The notes under the pieces: generated by a model | What the model saw: only the letters and a program-made list of their open reading frames with translations | Database searches by the model: none | What the model was told of the DNA's origin: nothing | Program-made: the position numbers and the translations under genes | Origin: Prevotella sp. DNF00663 | GTDB taxonomy: Bacteria; Bacteroidota; Bacteroidia; Bacteroidales; Bacteroidaceae | Direction of reading: 5' to 3' | NCBI RefSeq assembly: GCF_001553265.1 | Contig: NZ_KQ960610.1 | Span: 36,881-100,880 of the forward strand | DNA: 64,000 nucleotides | Part shown: one piece after another, positions 1 to 8,547 of the stretch | Numbering within the stretch: position 1 is the first letter of the stretch | Layout of the letters: each line of letters starts with the position of its first letter

Positions 1-117
1 GGCGATGCGAGTGGATAGATCAAGTGATTTGCTGTTAAGAGATTTGATTTCTACATGAATCTTCTTCTCGTTGTAGATTGCGACAGATTTGCCGTAACCG
101 GTCATAGATTGTATCAT
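1..117 (-). CDS. yicC: YicC family endoribonuclease, N-terminal part only
   Basis: The first 39 codons of a leftward gene are visible; the rest lies outside the window. The protein opens with MIQSMTGYGKSVA, followed by KKIHVEIKSLNSKSLDLSTR, which is the signature N-terminus of the YicC family (MI.SMTGYG, then E.KS.N.R.LD). YicC proteins are about 290 residues long and act as RNA endonucleases. A Bacteroides-type -7 element sits 25 bases upstream of the ATG. It is divergent from tsaB, with 89 bases between the starts. The family call is firm; the function follows the family. Confidence 0.88.
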   Translation of the reverse strand, partial: MIQSMTGYGKSVAIYNEKKIHVEIKSLNSKSLDLSTRIA

Positions 118-141
118 AATTCGAATCGCGTTAAATTTCTG

Positions 142-149
142 CAAAAGTA
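142..149 (-). promoter_or_regulatory. -7 promoter element for yicC
   Basis: On the minus strand the sequence reads TACTTTTGCA, matching the Bacteroidetes -7 consensus TAnnTTTG, 25 bases before the yicC start. No clear TTTG was found at the -33 position, so the call rests on the -7 box and its location. Confidence 0.45.
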
Positions 150-206
150 AGAAAATTGCAGGAAAAATCTGTAAATTTGCGCTTTATTTAGAATATATTT
201 GTAGTT

Positions 207-899
207 ATGTCGTGTATATTAAATATCGAGACGAGCACCGATGTTTGCTCGGTGTCCGTAGGACGCGATGGAGATTGTATCTTTAATCAAGAAGACCATA
301 GCGGCCCTAATCATGCAGTGAAGCTCGGAGTGTTCGTAGACGAGGCTTTGGCATATATCGACGAGCAGGGTATACAGCTCGATGCGGTCGCTGTGAGCTG
401 TGGTCCCGGTTCGTATACCGGTCTGCGTATCGGTGTCAGTATGGCTAAGGGTGTTTGCTTTGGCCGTTCGGCTAAACTCATCGCTATACCGACCTTGCAG
501 CTACTGTGTGTTCCGGTATTGTTGAAAGAACAGATGGAAGAAGAGAATGCTTTGCTCGTACCGATGCTCGATGCTCGAAGGATGGAAGTGTATGCTCAGG
601 TAAATGACCGTGCATTGAAAGAAATACGTCCTATTCAAGCCGATATAGTGGATGCCGATACGTATAAGGAATACTTGGAACGTGGTCCGGTGTACTTCTT
701 TGGCAATGGTGCAGCAAAGTGTATGGAGTCTATCAATCACCCCAATGCCCGTCTCATCAAGGACGTAGAGCCGTTGGCTAAATACATGTTGCCCTTGGCA
801 GAGAAAGCTATGGCTGAGCAACGTTTTGAAGATGTGGCCTATTTTGTGCCTTTCTATCTGAAGGACTTTGTGGCAAAGATGCCGAAGAAATTGTTGTAA
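207..899 (+). CDS. tsaB: tRNA threonylcarbamoyladenosine biosynthesis protein TsaB
   Basis: The 230-residue protein begins MSCILNIETSTDVCSVSVG, the actin-like ATPase phosphate-1 loop of the TsaB/YeaZ family (ILnIETST). SCGPGSYTGLRIGVSMAKG follows at about residues 64-82, the family's most conserved motif. TsaB is the non-catalytic partner of TsaD in the complex that makes t6A37 on ANN-decoding tRNAs in the cytoplasm. Its length fits the family. It is the first gene of a rightward cluster: the next gene starts 28 bases after its stop, and murA, rimM, dxr and rseP follow closely. Confidence 0.95.
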   Translation: MSCILNIETSTDVCSVSVGRDGDCIFNQEDHSGPNHAVKLGVFVDEALAYIDEQGIQLDAVAVSCGPGSYTGLRIGVSMAKGVCFGRSAKLIAIPTLQLLCVPVLLKEQMEEENALLVPMLDARRMEVYAQVNDRALKEIRPIQADIVDADTYKEYLERGPVYFFGNGAAKCMESINHPNARLIKDVEPLAKYMLPLAEKAMAEQRFEDVAYFVPFYLKDFVAKMPKKLL

Positions 900-927
900 G
901 ATAAGCAAAAACCAAAAAATCCATTTC

Positions 928-1530
928 ATGAATATCCAAGGATTAGACTATAATACCCAGCGCGAACGCTTGAAACTTCCGGAATACGGGCGAGAGATAC
1001 AAAGCATGGTAGACTATGCGGTAGGACTCCCTACGAAGGAAGAGCGCCAACAGTGTGCTGAATCCATCATTGCCATCATGGATAGAATGTTTCCGCAAAA
1101 CCACGATACTCAAGACTATTTGCAAAAGTTGTGGGATCATCTAGCTATCATGAGCGACTTTAAGCTAGATGTAGACTATCCTTTCGATGTGACAGAAGCA
1201 GTGAAGATGGGCGACAAACCTACGCCTGTGAGTTATCCGATGAAGTCGATTCCGGTACGCCATTATGGCTATATGCTGTTCGAGGTGTTTGAGAAATTGA
1301 AGACCATGGAGGAGGGTGTGGAACGTGATGAATTGATTCGCTTAACGGCCAACCAAATGAAACGTAATTTGGTACAGTGGAGTCATGGCTCCATTGATGA
1401 CGAGAAAGTAGCGTCGGATTTGGCGCGTTTTACTGACGGTAAAGTGCAATTAGACTTGTCTACATTCAAGTTTGATAAGATTATCGACCGCGAGCCCCAG
1501 ACTACTAATAACAAGCGAAAGAGGAAATAA
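928..1530 (+). CDS. DUF4290 domain protein
   Basis: A 200-residue soluble protein with no signal peptide or membrane segment. The opening MNIQGLDYNTQRERLKLPEY and the downstream LPTKEERQQCAESI and LWDHLAIMSDFKLDVDYPF match DUF4290, a Bacteroidetes-specific family of unknown function. I chose the ATG at 928. The reading frame is open further upstream, to an ATG at 868 inside tsaB, but those extra residues are basic and not family-like. The Lys/Arg-rich C-terminus (NNKRKRK) could bind nucleic acid. Its stop codon shares one base with the murA start, so translation is probably coupled. Confidence 0.85.
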   Translation: MNIQGLDYNTQRERLKLPEYGREIQSMVDYAVGLPTKEERQQCAESIIAIMDRMFPQNHDTQDYLQKLWDHLAIMSDFKLDVDYPFDVTEAVKMGDKPTPVSYPMKSIPVRHYGYMLFEVFEKLKTMEEGVERDELIRLTANQMKRNLVQWSHGSIDDEKVASDLARFTDGKVQLDLSTFKFDKIIDREPQTTNNKRKRK

Positions 1531-2840
1531 TGGAGTCTTTTGTGATAGAAGGAGGGCATAAACTCCAAGGAACCATTAAACCGCAAGGTGCAAAGAATGA
1601 GGCGTTGGAGGTAATCTGTGCCACGTTGCTGACCCCGGAAGCTGTTAGAATAAATAATATCCCGGATATTCAGGATATAAACAATTTGATTAAGTTGTTA
1701 CAGACGATAGGGGTGAAAGTGACACGGCACAATAAGAACGACTATACATTCCAAGCCGATGAACTGGATTTGAGCTACTTGGACAGTTTGGAGTTTGTGA
1801 AAGCCTGTGCAGCTTTGCGTGGTAGCGTGCTGATGATAGGCCCGTTGCTTGGGCGATTTGGTAAAGCTACGGTGGCTAAACCCGGTGGAGACAAGATTGG
1901 TCGACGTCGTTTGGACACCCATTTCCTAGGTTTTAAATATCTTGGTGCGAAGTTTTCGCGTGAAGACGAGCGCGAGGTATTTCATATAGAAGCTCGCAAA
2001 TTGAAGGGATGCTATATGCTCTTGGATGAGGCTTCGGTCACAGGTACGGCCAATATCATCATGGCGGCTGTGCTTGCTATGGGTACGACGACTATCTATA
2101 ATGCTGCATGCGAACCCTATATTCAGCAACTTTGCCATCTGCTCAATGCGATGGGAGCTTGTATCAGTGGCATTGGTAGCAATTTATTGACAGTCGTTGG
2201 CGTATCATCGTTGCATGGTGCGACACATCGTATATTGCCGGACATGATAGAAGTGGGGTCGTTTGTCGGTATGGCGGCCATGTGTGGCGATGGTATCAGA
2301 ATCAAAGATGTATCAGTACGCGACCTAGGTATTATTCCCGATGCGTTCCGCCGACTAGGTGTGAAAGTCAAGATTGAGGGCGATGATCTATGGATTCCGC
2401 CTACCAACCACTATGAGATAGACTCTTTTATAGACGGTACCATCATGACATTGGCCGATGCTCCGTGGCCGGGATTGACTCCCGACCTATTGTCGGTATT
2501 GTTGGTTGTGGCTACACAAGCCCGTGGTAGTGTGCTGTTCCATCAGAAGATGTTTGAAAGTAGATTGTTTTTTGTCGATAAATTGATAGATATGGGAGCA
2601 CAGATTATCTTGTGCGATCCCCATCGGGCTGTCGTTATCGGACATGACCGTAAGCGTACTTTGAGGGCCGGAAGAATGACCAGCCCCGATATTCGCGCCG
2701 GTATCGCGTTGCTGATAGCTGCATTGAGCGCGTCGGGAACAAGCAAGATAGCCAATATTGCACAGATAGATCGTGGCTATGAGAATATAGAAGAGCGTCT
2801 CAACTCGCTCGGAGCTAAAATAACTCGTGTGGATGATTAA
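1530..2840 (+). CDS. murA: UDP-N-acetylglucosamine 1-carboxyvinyltransferase (Asp-type active site)
   Basis: MurA transfers enolpyruvate from PEP to UDP-GlcNAc, the first committed step of peptidoglycan synthesis, in the cytoplasm. The 436-residue protein has the EPSP-synthase fold motifs: QGAKNE with catalytic Lys22 and Asn23, DEASVTGTANI, LPDMIEVGSF and a C-terminal SPDIRAGIALLIAA. The active-site loop reads KPGGDKIGRRRLDTH, with Asp121 where most MurA proteins carry the Cys that fosfomycin alkylates. As far as I recall this Asp form is normal in Bacteroidetes. The gene overlaps its upstream neighbour by one base and rimM by eight. Confidence 0.96.
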   Translation: MESFVIEGGHKLQGTIKPQGAKNEALEVICATLLTPEAVRINNIPDIQDINNLIKLLQTIGVKVTRHNKNDYTFQADELDLSYLDSLEFVKACAALRGSVLMIGPLLGRFGKATVAKPGGDKIGRRRLDTHFLGFKYLGAKFSREDEREVFHIEARKLKGCYMLLDEASVTGTANIIMAAVLAMGTTTIYNAACEPYIQQLCHLLNAMGACISGIGSNLLTVVGVSSLHGATHRILPDMIEVGSFVGMAAMCGDGIRIKDVSVRDLGIIPDAFRRLGVKVKIEGDDLWIPPTNHYEIDSFIDGTIMTLADAPWPGLTPDLLSVLLVVATQARGSVLFHQKMFESRLFFVDKLIDMGAQIILCDPHRAVVIGHDRKRTLRAGRMTSPDIRAGIALLIAALSASGTSKIANIAQIDRGYENIEERLNSLGAKITRVDD

Positions 2841-3360
2841 GACTGAAGACGTATATAAGATAGGTAAGATAGGCAAGCCTCATGGGGTGAAAGGAGAGGT
2901 TTCGATGTCTTTCACCGACGATGTCTTCGACCGGGTGGAGGCAGATTACCTCGTCTTGGAGATGGATGGAATCCTCGTACCTTTCTTTATGGAAGAGTAT
3001 CGGTTCCACGGTGAAGAGACGGCATTGGTGAAATTCTGCGATATTGAGACGCAGGAGCAGGCTCGACAGCTCACCGGTAGCATCGTATTCTTCCCTCGAC
3101 ATCTGTCTGATTCGGATGCGGAAAACGTGACATGGGCTGAGATTATCGGCTGGACGGTGCGCAATTCGCATGACGGGGAAGCTGTAGGAATCATCCGGCA
3201 TGTGGACGACACCACTATCAATACGCTTTTTGAAGTGCTTGCTCCGGACGGGAAGGAGATACTCCTCCCTGCATCCGACGACCTGATAGCAGGCGTTGAC
3301 CACGACAAACACGAAATAAGCCTGATGATACCTGATGGTATCATGTGGCTGGATGAATAA
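2833..3360 (+). CDS. rimM: 16S rRNA processing protein RimM
   Basis: RimM binds ribosomal protein S19 and helps mature the 3' domain of 16S rRNA in the small subunit. The 175-residue protein has the N-terminal motif KIGKIGKPHGVKGEV (about residues 8-22). It ends with a PRC-barrel half: EILLPASDDLIAGVDHDKHE, then IPDGIMWLDE. The chosen ATG (2833) lies in ATGATTAA, overlapping the murA stop; a GTG at 2827 is an in-frame alternative that adds two residues. Placement between murA and dxr suggests co-transcription with tsaB to rseP. Confidence 0.93.
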   Translation: MIKTEDVYKIGKIGKPHGVKGEVSMSFTDDVFDRVEADYLVLEMDGILVPFFMEEYRFHGEETALVKFCDIETQEQARQLTGSIVFFPRHLSDSDAENVTWAEIIGWTVRNSHDGEAVGIIRHVDDTTINTLFEVLAPDGKEILLPASDDLIAGVDHDKHEISLMIPDGIMWLDE

Positions 3361-3373
3361 GAGAAACGACAAT

Positions 3374-4534
3374 ATGAAGAAACAAATATGTATCCTCGGT
3401 TCTACGGGTAGCATCGGAACACAGGCACTCGATGTTATCGAACAGCATAGCGACCTATACGAAGTGTATTGCCTGACGGCCAATAACCGCGTGGACGAAC
3501 TGGCGGCGCAGGCTCGCAAGTTTCGTCCGGCAGCAGTGGTTATCGGCAATGATGCTCATTATGAGAGGCTGAAGGAATTACTCTCAGACCAACCGGACAT
3601 CAAAGTTTATGCCGGACGGGAGGCTCTGGAGCAGATCGTCGAGGCCGAACCGATAGACATGGTGCTCACGGCGATGGTGGGATATGCCGGACTGGCACCG
3701 ACCATTCATGCCATCAAGGCACGTAAGAAGATTTGTCTGGCCAATAAGGAGACGCTGGTTGTGGCCGGAGAATTGATTTGCCGGTTGGCTCAAGAATACC
3801 ATGCGCCCATCCTGCCCGTCGATAGTGAGCACAGTGCCATATTCCAAAGCCTCGTCGGCGAAGACCATAATGAAATCGAGAAGATACTGCTGACCTGCTC
3901 CGGTGGGCCTTTCCGCAAGTTCACGAGTGAGCAGATAGCCCGCGTGACAGCCGCAGATGCACTCCGACATCCGACGTGGGAGATGGGTGCGAAGATAACT
4001 ATCGACTCGGCATCGTTGATGAATAAGGGCTTCGAAGTGATGGAAGCGAAGTGGTTGTTCGGTGTTCCGGCCGATAAGATTCAAGTGCTTATCCATCCAC
4101 AGAGCATCGTTCACAGTGCGGTACAGTTCGCTGATGGTGGCGTGAAAGCTCAATTGGGTGTGCCTGATATGCGACTTCCCATCCAGTATGCATTCTCTTT
4201 CCCCGATCGTCTGCCTCTGAATGGCGACCGATTGGACTTGTTCAAGCAGCCGTTGGAGTTCTTTGAACCGGATGTGAATAAGTTTAAATGCTTGGCATTG
4301 GCCTATGATGCCATTCAAAAAGGTGGTAATATGCCGTGTATCTTGAATGCCGCTAATGAGGTAGTAAACGAAGGTTTCCGTCGTGATAAGTGCTCATTCT
4401 TGGGCATGGCCGACATTATAGAGCAGACCATGCAGCAAGCTACTTTCGATGCTACGCCTACCTATGAGACTTATGTAGCTTCGGATGCGCAAGCACGTGC
4501 TATTGCCGGCGAGTTGATGGCAACGAAATTTTAA
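3374..4534 (+). CDS. dxr: 1-deoxy-D-xylulose 5-phosphate reductoisomerase
   Basis: DXR rearranges and reduces DXP to 2-C-methyl-D-erythritol 4-phosphate with NADPH, the first committed step of the MEP isoprenoid pathway. The 386-residue protein opens with MKKQICILGSTGSIG, the NADPH-binding loop. It carries the metal/substrate motif PVDSEHSAIFQSL, the loop SGGPFRKF, and the triad region SLMNKGFEVMEAKWLF. Upstream in-frame ATGs at 3335 and 3353 overlap rimM and precede the conserved start, so 3374 is preferred. rseP starts 42 bases downstream. The IspD-type enzyme at 24.6 kb may not belong to this pathway. Confidence 0.96.
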   Translation: MKKQICILGSTGSIGTQALDVIEQHSDLYEVYCLTANNRVDELAAQARKFRPAAVVIGNDAHYERLKELLSDQPDIKVYAGREALEQIVEAEPIDMVLTAMVGYAGLAPTIHAIKARKKICLANKETLVVAGELICRLAQEYHAPILPVDSEHSAIFQSLVGEDHNEIEKILLTCSGGPFRKFTSEQIARVTAADALRHPTWEMGAKITIDSASLMNKGFEVMEAKWLFGVPADKIQVLIHPQSIVHSAVQFADGGVKAQLGVPDMRLPIQYAFSFPDRLPLNGDRLDLFKQPLEFFEPDVNKFKCLALAYDAIQKGGNMPCILNAANEVVNEGFRRDKCSFLGMADIIEQTMQQATFDATPTYETYVASDAQARAIAGELMATKF

Positions 4535-4576
4535 TAATAAATAGAATCATTCATTTAGTCCAAACAACTATAGACA

Positions 4577-5953
4577 ATGGAAATATTTCTGATAAGACTG
4601 CTACAATTCATGTTGGCAATCTCGTTACTAGTGCTGCTCCATGAGGGTGGGCACTTCTTTTTCTCTAAACTTTTCGGCGTTCGTGTTGAGAAATTCTACC
4701 TCTTTTTCGACCCTTGGTTTCATCTTTTCCAGTTTAAACCGCGCAAGAGTGATACGACATACGGTATAGGTTGGCTTCCACTTGGTGGATATTGCAAAAT
4801 CTCCGGAATGATAGACGAGAGCTTCGACACCGAACAAATGAAGAAACCGGCCGAGCCTTGGGAGTTCAGAACGAAGCCTGCGTGGCAACGACTCCTTATT
4901 ATGATAGGTGGAGTGTTGGTGAATTTCTTGTTGGCTCTGTTTATCTATTCGATGGTTTTGTTCCATTGGGGAGAATCGTATGTGGCTGTCAAGGATATGA
5001 CCATGGGTATGAAGTTCAATAAGGAAGCCAAAGTTTTGGGCTTCCACGACCATGATATATTAATAGGTACGGAGAAAGGTGATTTCAAAGACTACGGAGC
5101 CGACTTGTTCCGCGATCTTTCTGAGGCGCAAAGCGTGCGCATTGTTCGTGATGGAAAGGCCATGACGCTGCCTCTTCCGGGCGAGATTAATCTGCTTGGT
5201 ATGTTGAAGACGGAACCTCGGTTCGTGTCTCCTTTCGTCCCGGCACAAGTAGATAGCGTGTTGGCAGGTTCTCCTGCTGCCAAGATAGGGCTTGCTAAGG
5301 GCGATGTGATGGTCGCTGTCAATGGCAAGGCTGTTGATTCTTACAATGAATTTATGGGAGAATTGGGGCGCTTGTCCGATGTGATGATGGATGCAAAGAC
5401 TCCTCAGGATAGTCTGAAAGTACGCACGGCATCCTTCGTAGTCAAGAAAGCCGGCATCGAAAAACTTGATACCGTCAATACTATATTGACTTCCGATTTG
5501 AAGTTGGGATTCATTGTGAAGAATCTCTTCGATACTTATCAAGAGACACATGTGGCTTATGGATTCTTCGAGAGTTTCCCTGCCGGAGTACGATATGGTT
5601 GGGATGTATTGTCGGGATATGTCAGCGATATGAAGTATGTGTTCACTGCCGACGGTGCAAAGAGCCTCGGTGGATTCGGTGCTATAGGCAGTCTGTTCCC
5701 TCCAACATGGGATTGGCATGTCTTTTGGTTGATGACTGCTTTCCTCAGTATCATCTTGGCTTTCATGAATATCCTGCCGATTCCGGCACTTGATGGCGGA
5801 CATGTGTTGTTCCTTCTCTACGAGATGATAACGCGACGCAAACCAAGTGAGAATTTCATGATACGTGCCGAATACGTAGGTATTGGTATTTTGATGCTGC
5901 TGATGGTACTTGCCAATCTCAACGATATATTGCGTTGGCTTGGTTATATGTAA
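4577..5953 (+). CDS. rseP: RIP metalloprotease RseP (site-2 protease)
   Basis: An inner-membrane zinc protease that cuts transmembrane segments such as those of anti-sigma factors. The 458-residue protein has the catalytic HEGGH at residues 22-26 in the first membrane helix. It also has the GWLPLGGYCKISGM loop, a PDZ-like stretch (SVLAGSPAAKIGLAKGDVMV) and the second zinc motif MNILPIPALDGGHVLF in a C-terminal membrane segment. It is somewhat longer than the E. coli enzyme (450). It is the last gene of the tsaB-rseP cluster and is followed by a hairpin terminator. Confidence 0.95.
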   Translation: MEIFLIRLLQFMLAISLLVLLHEGGHFFFSKLFGVRVEKFYLFFDPWFHLFQFKPRKSDTTYGIGWLPLGGYCKISGMIDESFDTEQMKKPAEPWEFRTKPAWQRLLIMIGGVLVNFLLALFIYSMVLFHWGESYVAVKDMTMGMKFNKEAKVLGFHDHDILIGTEKGDFKDYGADLFRDLSEAQSVRIVRDGKAMTLPLPGEINLLGMLKTEPRFVSPFVPAQVDSVLAGSPAAKIGLAKGDVMVAVNGKAVDSYNEFMGELGRLSDVMMDAKTPQDSLKVRTASFVVKKAGIEKLDTVNTILTSDLKLGFIVKNLFDTYQETHVAYGFFESFPAGVRYGWDVLSGYVSDMKYVFTADGAKSLGGFGAIGSLFPPTWDWHVFWLMTAFLSIILAFMNILPIPALDGGHVLFLLYEMITRRKPSENFMIRAEYVGIGILMLLMVLANLNDILRWLGYM

Positions 5954-5980
5954 TATAAAGTCAGTGATTTTTAATAGATG

Positions 5981-6025
5981 AGCAGTGTATCTATGCCAAG
6001 TTTGCATAGGTACCCTGCTTTTTTG
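5981..6025 (+). terminator. terminator after rseP
   Basis: An imperfect stem (AGCAG-GTA-CTATGC pairing with GCATAG-TAC-CTGCT) around a CAAGTTT loop, followed at once by six T residues. It lies 28 bases after the rseP stop. Confidence 0.75.
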
Positions 6026-6138
6026 TTGATCTTAACTCTGCTTAGTAATTTTTTGAAAGAGTAATTTAGTTTTTTATGGAGCAAAATAGTCCGATTCTTT
6101 CTATAATTCAATCAAATGCGTTCTTTATAGTTAAAAAA

Positions 6139-6170
6139 GTTGTACTATTATAAGAATTGTTGTAATTTTG
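6139..6170 (+). promoter_or_regulatory. promoter for the OmpA-family gene
   Basis: TAATTTTG at 6163-6170 matches the Bacteroidetes -7 box TAnnTTTG. GTTG at 6139-6142 is a -33-like box with 20 bases between them. The ATG follows 74 bases after the -7 box, so the mRNA has a leader of about 65 bases. Confidence 0.6.
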
Positions 6171-6244
6171 TCCCATAATTTTAATTAAGCAAGTAGTACA
6201 AGATTTAAGTCTGGGGTACTTTTATTATTTTATTTATTTACATT

Positions 6245-7480
6245 ATGCGTAAGATACTTTCTATTATTGCAGCCAGTGTTATAACACTGAGCGCAAGCGC
6301 ACAAGGATTTGTGGGTAACAAGTTCTTTGATAACTGGTCTCTTGGAATTGAAGTTGGTGGTACAACAGCTACTAGCCATTTGGATCAAGTTCCCGGTTCT
6401 AATAAAGCTTTCAAACAAGGAGCTTTTTGGGGAGGCATGCGTCCTATCTTTGGTGCGGAATTAACTAAGATGATTTCCCCTGCTTTTGGACTCGCTATTC
6501 AAGATCATGCGGCAGTTAACTGGACGGATAGCAAGACAGTTGTAGATTACAACGACCTCGTTTTCTTGGCAAAGTTAAACTTGATGAACTTCTTTGGAGG
6601 CTACAAGGATACTCCTCGTACATTTGAGTTAGAAGGTGTATTGGGTGTGGGTTGGCGTTATTACTTCAATTCAGACCATATTGAGTATATCAATAATGGT
6701 AATCCCGGAACAGCTTATAAAGATGCTCAGGGCAATGTGTTGAACAATAGCTTCAGCGATGGCCGCGATTCTTGGATTACAAAGGCTGGTTTGAACTTCC
6801 TATTCAACTTGGGTGAGAAGAAAGCTTGGACTCTCTCTGTGAAGCCGGCTATCGTTTGGGATATGGATGGCTTTGCCGTTCAGCACAACAACGGTGCTCG
6901 TTTCGATATAAACCATAGCAATATTGAATTGATGGCAGGTCTTACTTACCACTTCAAGAGTTCTAACGGTGAACATCATTTTACGCTTGTTGAGCCTTGT
7001 GATCCTAACGTAATTGACGGCTTAACTTCTCAAATCAACGACTTGCGTAATCAACTTAATGACAAGGATGCACAAATTAACAACCTCAATGATGAGAATG
7101 CTCGTCTGAAAGAGATGTTGAATAAGCCTGCAGAGAATACTTCTGTGAAAGAATTCATTGCAACTCCTATTTCGGTATTCTTTAATATTGACAAGACAAA
7201 TATTGCTTCTAAGAAAGATTTAGTAAACGTTCGTGCGTTGGCTAAGTATGCTAGAGAGAACAATTCTAACCTTCTTGTTACAGGTTATGCAGACAGTGCT
7301 ACCGGTTCAGTTAAACACAACCAGTGGTTGTCAGAGCAGCGTGCTAAAGTTGTTGCTGATGAACTTGTCAACAATATGGGTATCGAACGTAGCAAGATTA
7401 AGACAGCTGCAAAGGGTGGTGTGAACGATTTGTCACCTATCTCATTCAACCGTCGTGCTACAGTTCAGGTTACAGAGTAA
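6245..7480 (+). CDS. OmpA-family outer membrane protein
   Basis: A 411-residue outer membrane protein. A signal peptide (MRKILSIIAASVITLSASAQ) is followed by a region of amphipathic strands typical of an N-terminal beta-barrel. A short coiled coil (about residues 260-290: LTSQINDLRNQLNDKDAQ, then NLNDENARLKEML) leads to a C-terminal OmpA/MotB peptidoglycan-binding domain with FFNIDKTNI, VTGYADSATG and the closing SFNRRATVQV. The coiled-coil linker resembles abundant OmpA-like porins of Bacteroidales such as Porphyromonas Pgm6/7. It likely tethers the outer membrane to peptidoglycan. It is a single-gene unit with its own promoter and terminator. Confidence 0.9.
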   Translation: MRKILSIIAASVITLSASAQGFVGNKFFDNWSLGIEVGGTTATSHLDQVPGSNKAFKQGAFWGGMRPIFGAELTKMISPAFGLAIQDHAAVNWTDSKTVVDYNDLVFLAKLNLMNFFGGYKDTPRTFELEGVLGVGWRYYFNSDHIEYINNGNPGTAYKDAQGNVLNNSFSDGRDSWITKAGLNFLFNLGEKKAWTLSVKPAIVWDMDGFAVQHNNGARFDINHSNIELMAGLTYHFKSSNGEHHFTLVEPCDPNVIDGLTSQINDLRNQLNDKDAQINNLNDENARLKEMLNKPAENTSVKEFIATPISVFFNIDKTNIASKKDLVNVRALAKYARENNSNLLVTGYADSATGSVKHNQWLSEQRAKVVADELVNNMGIERSKIKTAAKGGVNDLSPISFNRRATVQVTE

Positions 7481-7500
7481 TCTAGAATTATCATTCATAT

Positions 7501-7537
7501 AAAAAGAGCGAATCCATTTGGGTTCGCTCTTTTTTTG
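7501..7537 (+). terminator. strong terminator after the OmpA-family gene
   Basis: A perfect 12-bp stem, AAAAAGAGCGAA pairing with TTCGCTCTTTTT, with a ten-base loop and a T-run. A-rich on the left and T-rich on the right, it may also stop the leftward FKBP transcript arriving from 7573. Confidence 0.88.
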
Positions 7538-7572
7538 TTGTAGGCTTATAATACGATTCTTTTCTTTCTTGC

Positions 7573-8469
7573 TTAGTCCTTAATTCCAACCAATTCTACG
7601 GTGAATACAAGTGTAGAATAAGGTTTTATCTTTCCGGCTTGACGTTCGCCATAGCCCAACTCTTGGGGAATAAACAACTCCCATTTGCTACCTACAGGCA
7701 TCATGGTTAATGCCTCTGTCCAACCTTTGATTACTTGATTGCAACGGAAAGATGTTGTTTGTGGATTACGATTGTAACTGTTGTCGAATTCGGTACCGTC
7801 AATCAACTTGCCCACATACTTCACCGTTACCTCTTGTTTCTCTGTAGGTTTAGCTCCGGTACCGGCTTTTAATACTTTGTATTGTAGTCCGCTAGGTAGT
7901 TTGATGACTCCCTCCTTCGTAGCATTACGTGCTAACCAATCAGCATTCTCTTTCTTGTAAGCTGCGTTCTTTAGCTCTTGGTCGGCTGCCATACGTTCAC
8001 GGTACATCTTATCGGCAGCCGCTACTGTGTAATAAGTGGTGTCGTTGGTTAGTGCAGCAATGAATCCTGCGTGGAACATATCTTGGCTTATGGAGTCGCG
8101 AGTACCCTCAAAACTAGTACGCGCATGGGTGATGATGCGTTCGTTTACCATGTTGGCAATCTGTCCACCAGCATTGTAAGCTTTGAACTTCGGATCGTTG
8201 GAATGGCTTAATGCATCGCGAAATCCTTGTACGAAGTCGGCCATATAAGTAGTATCTACTTCATACTGTTGCTTGATAAAAGAGAGGAGGCCTTGCGTAG
8301 CCGCCATTCCGGCTGCATAACTCACTGAGTCACTTGGGGTCGCTAGTTTGATAGTAGCTACCGGTTGTGCTGTTGTTTTCTTCTTCTTTTTGTCTTTAGC
8401 TTGAAGAGTCAAGGCTTGTGCGCCCATCAAGAGGGCGATAGATAGTAAAATAGTCTTTTTCATTTTCAT
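7573..8469 (-). CDS. FKBP-type peptidyl-prolyl isomerase, exported (copy 1)
   Basis: A 298-residue protein with a signal peptide (MKKTILLSIALLMGAQALTLQA) and a Lys-rich stretch after it. A helical N-terminal dimerisation-like domain of the Mip/FkpA type (SYAAGMAATQGLLSF) comes next. The C-terminal FKBP domain shows GLQYKVLKAGTG, VTVKYVGKLIDGTEFDNS, QVIKGWTEAL, PVGSKWELFIPQELGYG and TLVFTVELVGI. It probably speeds proline isomerisation in folding envelope proteins. Another ATG (MKMKK) lies two codons upstream of MKKT and is the reported start. It is the last of three FKBP genes in a row; a hairpin separates it from copy 2. Confidence 0.93.
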   Translation of the reverse strand: MKMKKTILLSIALLMGAQALTLQAKDKKKKKTTAQPVATIKLATPSDSVSYAAGMAATQGLLSFIKQQYEVDTTYMADFVQGFRDALSHSNDPKFKAYNAGGQIANMVNERIITHARTSFEGTRDSISQDMFHAGFIAALTNDTTYYTVAAADKMYRERMAADQELKNAAYKKENADWLARNATKEGVIKLPSGLQYKVLKAGTGAKPTEKQEVTVKYVGKLIDGTEFDNSYNRNPQTTSFRCNQVIKGWTEALTMMPVGSKWELFIPQELGYGERQAGKIKPYSTLVFTVELVGIKD

Positions 8470-8483
8470 GCTTATTTATATGC

Positions 8484-8521
8484 AACAAACCCCCTCTCCA
8501 CAGTGGGAAAGAGGGTTTGTT
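8484..8521 (-). terminator. hairpin between FKBP genes 1 and 2
   Basis: AACAAACCC (8484-8492) pairs with GGGTTTGTT (8513-8521), and inner bases extend the stem to about 16 pairs. In the direction of transcription there is no T-run after it. It may be an mRNA-processing or stabilising hairpin that sets the ratio of the two genes rather than a full terminator. Confidence 0.5.
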
Positions 8522-8547
8522 AGTTTCTCATATTGTGAGTAAGCGAC

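Noticed and set aside
176..201. TTTG...TATATTTG as a promoter for tsaB
   Set aside because: The spacing between the boxes is only 14 bases instead of about 19-21, and the start site would fall on the ATG itself.
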